Shown here in pieces: positions 58,270 to 64,000 of a stretch of DNA of 64,000 nt. The position numbers and the translations under genes are program-made. How positions within the stretch are numbered: position 1 is the stretch's first letter; the number at the start of each line of letters is the position of its first letter. This DNA is from Odiellus spinosus (Eukaryota; Arthropoda; Arachnida; Opiliones; Phalangiidae). The notes under the pieces are model-generated. The model was not told the DNA's origin. It ran no database searches and was given only the letters and a program-made list of their open reading frames with translations. The stretch is from assembly GCA_963920705.1 (NCBI GenBank), contig OY987227.1, positions 22,283,434 through 22,347,433 on the forward strand, in the 5' to 3' direction.

Positions 58270-59585
58270 TTTTCATTCTCCATATTCGATATTATTTTCC
58301 TAAACACAATGATTTTATCTATTTGTTAACTTGTTGAGACGTTACAAAGTATTGTACAAACATAATAAAATTTAATACCCTTACAATTTATAGCCTATTT
58401 TATCATGTAAAACAGTTCACTCCCTCTTTAAATAGTGGGTAATTTTCCCAGGTAAACAAGTAGTACCACGAAAGTATTTTTACACCTGCTATTTCCCATA
58501 CCTTATGTTCGTGCTGAAGTGGTTAATGAAGTGAAAGCTTTTAAAGGGGTACTAGAATCTGTTAAGTAATTTTAAGCGATTTTGGACTGTTAAAATATAC
58601 TTCAAATTATCAATTGTCAAGTTATCAAAACTTGCCAATTAGACTCGCTAAGCCTAAATCCGTTTTTAGAAATTTAAGACTAAAATTCTTCAGAAAACTG
58701 AATTGCTAATGCCATTGAAATATTCTATAAAAATGACATGTCGACCAACTTCATGTTTATTTGCATATTTTAAGTCTCAAAGGATTGAAAATAACTTTTT
58801 TCCAGAGTCTAGTATCCCTTGAAAGAATTCTTTGGCATATAAAATACACCACCTATCCTTCAACCCTATTCAACGACTATTTCAGAATAAACCCAAGTAA
58901 AGCTCTTAGAATTGATTAACAATAAAAATGAATTATTGTTGATTTTACTCTAAGTGTAGTTCCTCGATACTGCCATTAGTTTTAATGGTGTCCTACTTTC
59001 TCCTTCTTAGAATACTATATTAAGTTTATGGTGTCGTGCAGCTCATTGTTCATCGAGAACAAACCTGGATGGGACGTGCTTCTCTTCATTGATAACGGCC
59101 CATTTTTTTGAGAATCGACACTGTGTATAATCATATTTCACACCTATCTCTGCTGTCTTTGCAAAGCTTCCCCAGGGTACCCAAACCTTCCACTATTATT
59201 TAGCCACCAAAATTTAATTTTCAATAAAACACATAAACATGCTAGAAGTATTTACTTTCGAAAAGCCAATTAGATTACGAATGAGGTCAGTCTTCTAAGA
59301 GCGACATTGAAATGATGTTAAAGATATCGTGTCCATCAGGGGTCTGGGAATTGACACCATTCACGTCAGGGTTTCCATGTTTGAAAGAATATTGAAGAGA
59401 GGGGGAATAAACGAATTGAAATTGGACGAATTTCGTGGTAAAACTGTTGATTAGTTTTGATGGAAACCTGCTTTTTTTCTTTTTTTTTCTTTGATCAATA
59501 GAGGGTATTATTTACCCATTCTAGTTCCTACTACCGAATGGGGAAAAGTCATTATGCAGCGAGTGTTGGGGAGGATCGGTAACAA
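58270..59585. other. Intergenic, ALAD to gustatory receptor
   Basis: An ALAD poly(A) signal (AATAAAA) is near 58363. A TTAA-type element lies at 58545-58819. No coding signal was seen in the rest, which must contain the receptor's promoter. Confidence 0.5.
58545..58819. mobile_element. TTAA MITE family 2, copy 2
   Basis: The left end AGGGGTACTAGAATCTG after TTAA is matched by the inverse CAGAGTCTAGTATCCCT at the right. The right TTAA is changed to TTGA. Related to 46759-47178. Confidence 0.65.
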
Positions 59586-61023
59586 ATGACCCAAGGGAAC
59601 AAAAATATATATCGCTCTTTGCAAGAACTAAAGGCTGAATTCATGAACGTTAATGTAATCAAGCGCAAATCAGCCAAACCTAAGATGGATGAGCTAGTTC
59701 GTATCATGAGTACATTGAAGGTAGTCCGAAAAAGCTCTGCCAAGTGTGTCCTAAGCCCATTACTCGCGGTTATGCGTTTCGTAGGCATTGTTGACAGAAG
59801 ATGTGACAGGAATGAAAAGATTCCAGTCACTTTCAAGAAGCTTTGCTGTTTCCGAAATTACCTGACTCTGATCATCATGTACCTGTACCTGATACACTAT
59901 GCCTCCATCACCATTGTTTATGGTAAACTCCATTCCTCCGCCCGCGTTCTTTCTGGACATATCAGTGTCATCCTGCGTATCTTCGTCATCACAGTCAATG
60001 TATCCATTTTTGCCAGGCAGCAGGATAAACTGTACAAGCTGACTGACCAAATATCTAGAGTCATCCGAAGTTTCAATCGGAAGGAGATTCGAATGATAAA
60101 AACAAGGAGTCTTATGGGAGTGGTTTTCTTGGGTACATGTATGGTGTCCCTTATGATCTCGGGTGTCATCTCAGACTCCAAGGATTTGGACGGATACGCT
60201 TTTAATTTCTTCTACGGCCTGAATAAGACCATGGATGATGGCACAGTCATGGCCATATGTGTTGCAGATTGGTCTGTCTTTGTCCTGGTATGACGCCTAT
60301 TTTTTATTGAACAACATGGTTTTTACGCGTAACATTTTTCCTTTAGGTTGACTTCATGGGGAGCCTGATAGTAATGTACTTCGGGTTCGTATGTTTTCTC
60401 CTACGTCTCAAGGTCGGAGTTTTGTGTTCTTCTATGAAGTACTATGTCAACCAGAAGAGTATTTCTAGTGGCGAAGTTGGACGGTTGATTCAGAACTACA
60501 GCGAGTTACTGGCTATGTCTAAAATCACGGACTCCCTTTTCAACCACATTGTCTTCTTGTGGTACTCCGATGTCCTAAACAGATTCATTTACTTTCTGCC
60601 AATTATTGGTACATTTAATTCCTTCCTTTAGCGTAACACGAGCGTACCCCTCAACTATGTACATTTTGCATTTTAGTTATGAGTGTCCTTAATCCTGGAG
60701 AGTTCACAGTAACAGCCGCTGTCCTGAACCTCTTCACCAACGTAGTAGTGTTCATAACAGTTTCCATCACAGCCTCGGGAATTGGTGATGACATGGAAGA
60801 GGGTCTTTCCCAATTGAGTTCCATAGCTGCCAAGGCAACCATAATTAATGAACCAGTTTACCACCAAACAGTGGGTTTCGTGGCAATTACAAACGCATTG
60901 AAACTAAGCTTGACTGGCTGCAATTGTTTCAACTTGCAGAAAAGCATCATTTTAACCACTTTCAGTGTTGTTATCTCGTACATTGTGGTGATTGTATCGG
61001 TGTTTCCAATTTTTGAGAAATAA
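59586..61023 (+). CDS. Gustatory receptor (7-TM chemoreceptor)
   Basis: Three exons: 59586-60287, 60347-60608, 60677-61023; 436 residues, GT/AG introns, phases close. The N-terminus before the first membrane segment includes LSPLLAVMRFVGIV, the motif that opens many insect Gr proteins. Hydrophobic segments follow at YLTLIIMYLYLIHY, VILRIFVITVNVSIF, SLMGVVFLGTCMVSLMI, SLIVMYFGFVCFLL, FIYFLPIIG, VVVFITVSITA and the last, IILTTFSVVISYIVVIVSVF. The final exon has LSLTGCNCFNLQKSI ahead of the last segment, matching the Gr C-terminal signature in which L.....F.L.....L...S/TY is conserved. These ligand-gated channels detect tastants or CO2 in sensory neurons. Ligand and subfamily cannot be read. The amino-terminal region before TM1 is long (about 90 residues), so a later Met is possible. 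Confidence 0.85.
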
Positions 61024-62002
61024 TATATCCATTTAAAAGAAAAATAGCTTATTAATGAGTGAAGGATACTGTCTAATTGATTATAGGAGTAGTATCAATT
61101 AATATAGCCAAAAAAGTTTAATTGTGAAAAAATGATTTCATAGTAACTAATGATTTTTGTTAAAAATATTAGTCTAGCCCCTATATTAACACTTTAATGA
61201 CACCATCTGTTCAAGGGAAGTTGGCTTAAATTGAATCCAATGTTAGTTAAAACTCCTAGAACAAAGGAGTCAACACCAACTCCTCTTCAATTTGAATTTA
61301 AATTTTAAATTAATGAACTTCTTATAAAATTTCCGAATTATCTGTAACTTGCTTCTAGATGAATAATAAATGGATATTTTTTTGCAGCCTTGTTATAAAT
61401 TAATACAAATCAAATTACCCAACTCCTTTTAGAATTTAAAACTTCATAAAAGGAAAGCTTATTTTTGTAGAAAATAATTGTAAATACTAAGTAAAAATGT
61501 TTCACCAATATTCTAAAACAGGGTTCATATTTGGATAACCAATTTCCATAAAAAAAGGTTTTGAAAAACCAAAAAAATGAAAATCTGCATTTTCCTTCAA
61601 AATTTCATACCCATTTAACAGAAAAATACGAGCTAAAAACGCCAAAAATCATATTCAAGACTTTTTTTAACAATTACTGGAGGTGTTTAAATTAATTACT
61701 AAAGTTTGAATGTGAATTATAAAATGTAACCAGACCAGATGAATATGTCTCCCCCTTCAACATACTGTACAAATATCCCAATTTCTTCTGAAAAGTCGCT
61801 TTCACCATCTGGAGACTTATTTAACAAATCAGGCTGAAAGTTTCATGTTTCATCATTCAATAGTTTCGAATCAATTGGGTGTGCTTATTATTATAAGCTT
61901 ATTGTGTTCTAGATTAACAGTTTAACAGACGGAATAAAATAGGTTCATCCAGAATTTGATTTATTTTTGCGAAATGATGATTTTTAACAACCTCATCTTC
62001 AT
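61024..62002. other. Intergenic, convergent gap between gustatory receptor and RpL7A
   Basis: AT-rich. Fragments near 61690-61860 (TTAATTACTAAAGTTTGAA; ATCCCAATTTCTTCTGAA; GTCGCTTTCACC) resemble pieces at 38640-38760 and 17400-17600, that is, a dispersed repeat. No gene seen. Confidence 0.45.
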
Positions 62003-63493
62003 TTAACCAACTTTCTGCGAAAGTTCTTTGGCCTTGGCCTTCTCAGCCTTGGAAAGCCTGGCTTGGGATTTGGAACCAACATTTCCACCGCCCCAATGAC
62101 GACGGATCTAAATTTGAAAGATACGTTATAATACAATATTATACACATATTGTCAATTCTGAAGAAAAAATATAATCACCTCATCATAGCGTTCATTGAA
62201 GTTGGTCTTGATTGATTCGACTAACTTGCCAAGAGAAGTTTTGTCCTCTCTTAAATATAAAAGATGTAAATTAGTTAAAAACCAAATAATGAAGGGGAAA
62301 AAAATATAGAGTTGTTACTTACGGGTTGACATTGGTAATGGCCAAGCAAGTACAGGTCTTCCTGCGAACAACGCGACCCAAACGAGACTTGTTCTTGATG
62401 ATACAGTAAGGAACTCCCATTTTGCGACACAAAGAAGGCATAAACAATACCAACTAAAATTTAAAATAATATTAAGTACTAGTACCTATTTCATACATAA
62501 ACAATGGGAACTTTAAAATACCTCCAACGGATCAACGTCATTAGCAATGATAACTAATTGGGCTTTTTTCTGTTCAATCAGTGAAGTAACGGTATTCGTT
62601 CCTTGCCTTACAGCCAAGGGGCGTTTGGTTGGAACATCTTCCTTACCCTTGGCTTTTTCCTCAGCCCTCTGCCTCAAACGCAATTTCTTAGCCTTGAGAG
62701 ACTCTGGCCTGTATTTGTCCAATAAGCGGAATAGTTGGGTAGCTTTGGAATAGATAAAAGACTCTTAGATATCTTCTATAGCGCACAAGCCAAAATTAAA
62801 ATAGAATATATATGTACCATTTTGACGATCCAGACATTGGGTAAACTGATTTATAGGAGGAGGGACTTTCAATCTTTGTTGAAGAACAGCCCTTTGACGT
62901 TGGAGTCTGATGTACTTGGGCCAACGAACAAAGCGGCTAAGATCACGTTTGGGTTGAATATCCTGACCTATTATTATATGGGGAAACAATTATTCAAATA
63001 ATTCCCCAAGAGCTAGCGTGAACCGTAATTAAAATGTCGGGTAGCGTTTTCATGATCTTACCAGTGAAAATTCGCTAGGACCTAGCATTTTACCGATTAT
63101 CGGTAACGCATCATAGGTCGTTTGCCTCTGGCATTCTAGCTACTCACCAATGCCAAAATTTCTTGGCCTTTTTTCGAAGAGCGGATTAATAACTTTCTTC
63201 TGTTCGGCTTTCTTCGCCGTCAAAGGGGCAGCCGCCACCTTCTTCTTGCCCTTCTTTCCCTTAATCTATTAAATATAAATTAATAATCTTAAGTTAATAC
63301 ACATTTTAAGGGTGCAAAACCGGCAACGTGGCTGATTAGGCTTAACCGTTTCAGGCTTTCAGCCTGGCGCGTAAGATTTGGACTTAATATGGCTCAACTT
63401 TAAATCAAATTTACATTCATACTATTAAGGTTTCTTAATAATCTAGTTCTTAGAGAACAAAAAAATGGTTTAATTTACCTTTCTTTGAACCAT
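62003..63493 (-). CDS. RpL7A: 60S ribosomal protein L7A (eL8)
   Basis: Seven coding exons: 63493-63479 (MVQRK only), 63265-63148, 62967-62818, 62742-62522, 62453-62323, 62249-62180, 62107-62003; 269 residues, the normal length. The basic N-terminus leads to [20 protein letters not shown], then [20 protein letters not shown] and [10 protein letters not shown]. The L7Ae-type RNA-binding core has [40 protein letters not shown] and [17 protein letters not shown]. It is a structural protein of the large ribosomal subunit in the cytosol, with assembly in the nucleolus. The tiny first coding exon is characteristic of this gene in animals. RpL7A genes of vertebrates host box C/D snoRNAs in introns; here I found no clear C/D pair, but intron 2 holds strong hairpins. 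Confidence 0.95.
63042..63106 (-). ncRNA. Candidate structured RNA in RpL7A intron 2
   Basis: On the minus strand three hairpins follow one another. TTACCGA-TAA-TCGGTAA (63106-63090) and GCTAGG-T-CCTAGC (63087-63075) are followed by TAGCG/CGCTA enclosing TTTTCA/TGAAAA (63077-63042). ACATTT follows a few bases downstream, resembling the ACA box of H/ACA guide RNAs. No convincing H box (ANANNA) or box C/D pair was found, so this is a candidate only. Confidence 0.3.
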
Positions 63494-63600
63494 AATTGAT
63501 TATTTGAGTTAAACGCGTCGACGAAGCAGCTCTTCCACCTTTCTCTATCCACACGTGGCGAAAAACAAGGCGAAAAGATGGCTGGCTCTTGGAGGAATTT
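63494..63600 (-). promoter_or_regulatory. RpL7A 5' UTR and likely start region
   Basis: On the minus strand, upstream of the start codon, are pyrimidine runs CTTTTCGCC and TTTTTCGCC (starts about 63577 and 63566). They resemble the terminal oligopyrimidine (TOP) start of ribosomal protein mRNAs. A CACGTG E-box lies at 63552-63557. The exact start site is inferred. Confidence 0.35.
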
Positions 63601-63769
63601 TATTCACTCCGAGAAGAAAGGGGAAAAAGCGGTGAAATCTTCCCTACGTAATTTTGGCCTCCAGTCAATACTTCCCCTAGCGGAAAAACGAAGAAATATA
63701 ATGAGACAAGCTCGTCAACACCAAAGTCTGTAAACAAGATCGTACAAACAACTGAGGTTTCACTCTCAT

Positions 63770-64000
63770 CTTGAAAAAATAATGCTTTTATTAAATATTA
63801 ACAATACAGATAAAAAAAACTTTCATCCTTCCGCAAGTGTATTTAATATAAAACATTCTCCAATTCCATTTTCTCCCCAAAATTTTGAAATTATGACCTT
63901 GTAATTAAGAAGTAACTAGGCATATACACGGTAATTTTAAACTCAGAAAGGTTTTTCGCTTTGATGATTCTTGGAAGCTGGAGAAACTCTTTGAGCAACA
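63770..64000 (-). other. Possible 3' end of the next minus-strand gene
   Basis: On the minus strand a short open frame at the window edge (VAQRVSPASKNHQSEKPF, then stop near 63945) is followed by an AATAAA-type signal near 63786-63791. It could be a last exon plus 3' UTR. The frame is too short to identify. Confidence 0.2.

Noticed and set aside
59552..59836. Minus-strand frames opposite the gustatory receptor exons
   Set aside because: Antisense shadows of the receptor coding sequence, without their own motifs.
63266..63478. Box C/D snoRNA in RpL7A intron 1
   Set aside because: CTGA words are present, but no RTGATGA box C or terminal stem in the correct position.

Overview
The window is AT-rich nuclear DNA of an insect. 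The evidence is split genes with GT/AG introns, an insect-type gustatory receptor, a (6-4) photolyase, an XK-related membrane protein, a Wnt7-type ligand, and a short interstitial run of the arthropod telomere motif (AACCT/TTAGG). The order cannot be fixed from this sequence. Every gene model below was assembled by hand from reading frames and splice sites, and the phases close exactly in all of them.

Layout. 11-2122 (+): 3' part of ABHD16A, a phosphatidylserine lipase. 3584-4147 (-): TSR2. 5122-6953 (+): ZNHIT6/BCD1, divergent from TSR2. 6980-8741 (-): XK-related protein, 3 exons. 9047-13032 (-): (6-4) photolyase, 9 exons. 13033-24610: gene-free, rich in short transposon relics. 24611-53780 (+): Wnt7-like gene, 4 coding exons, with a 26.8-kb first intron. 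55576-58269 (+): porphobilinogen synthase (ALAD) carrying an in-frame N-terminal zinc-finger region. 59586-61023 (+): gustatory receptor, 3 exons. 62003-63493 (-): ribosomal protein L7A, 7 exons.

The Wnt7 intron 1 holds most of the repeats. They include a 5.6-kb satellite of about 32 monomers of 178 bp with higher-order organisation, a 35/41-bp minisatellite, a 21-bp minisatellite, a three-copy 105-bp repeat, and several non-autonomous DNA transposon families. Four of these families (members inside and outside the intron) end in CA...TG. In each of the four, at least one copy is flanked by an exact 7-bp target-site duplication. Two further families insert at TTAA.

Three genes concern ribosome production (TSR2, ZNHIT6, RpL7A). 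The others are unrelated housekeeping, signalling or sensory genes, and there is no operon-like logic. The most unusual coding observation is the zinc finger-ALAD fusion. ALAD has no start codon of its own, because one exon runs continuously from the finger into the enzyme. A second is the PCNA-binding-like tail at the extreme C-terminus of the photolyase.
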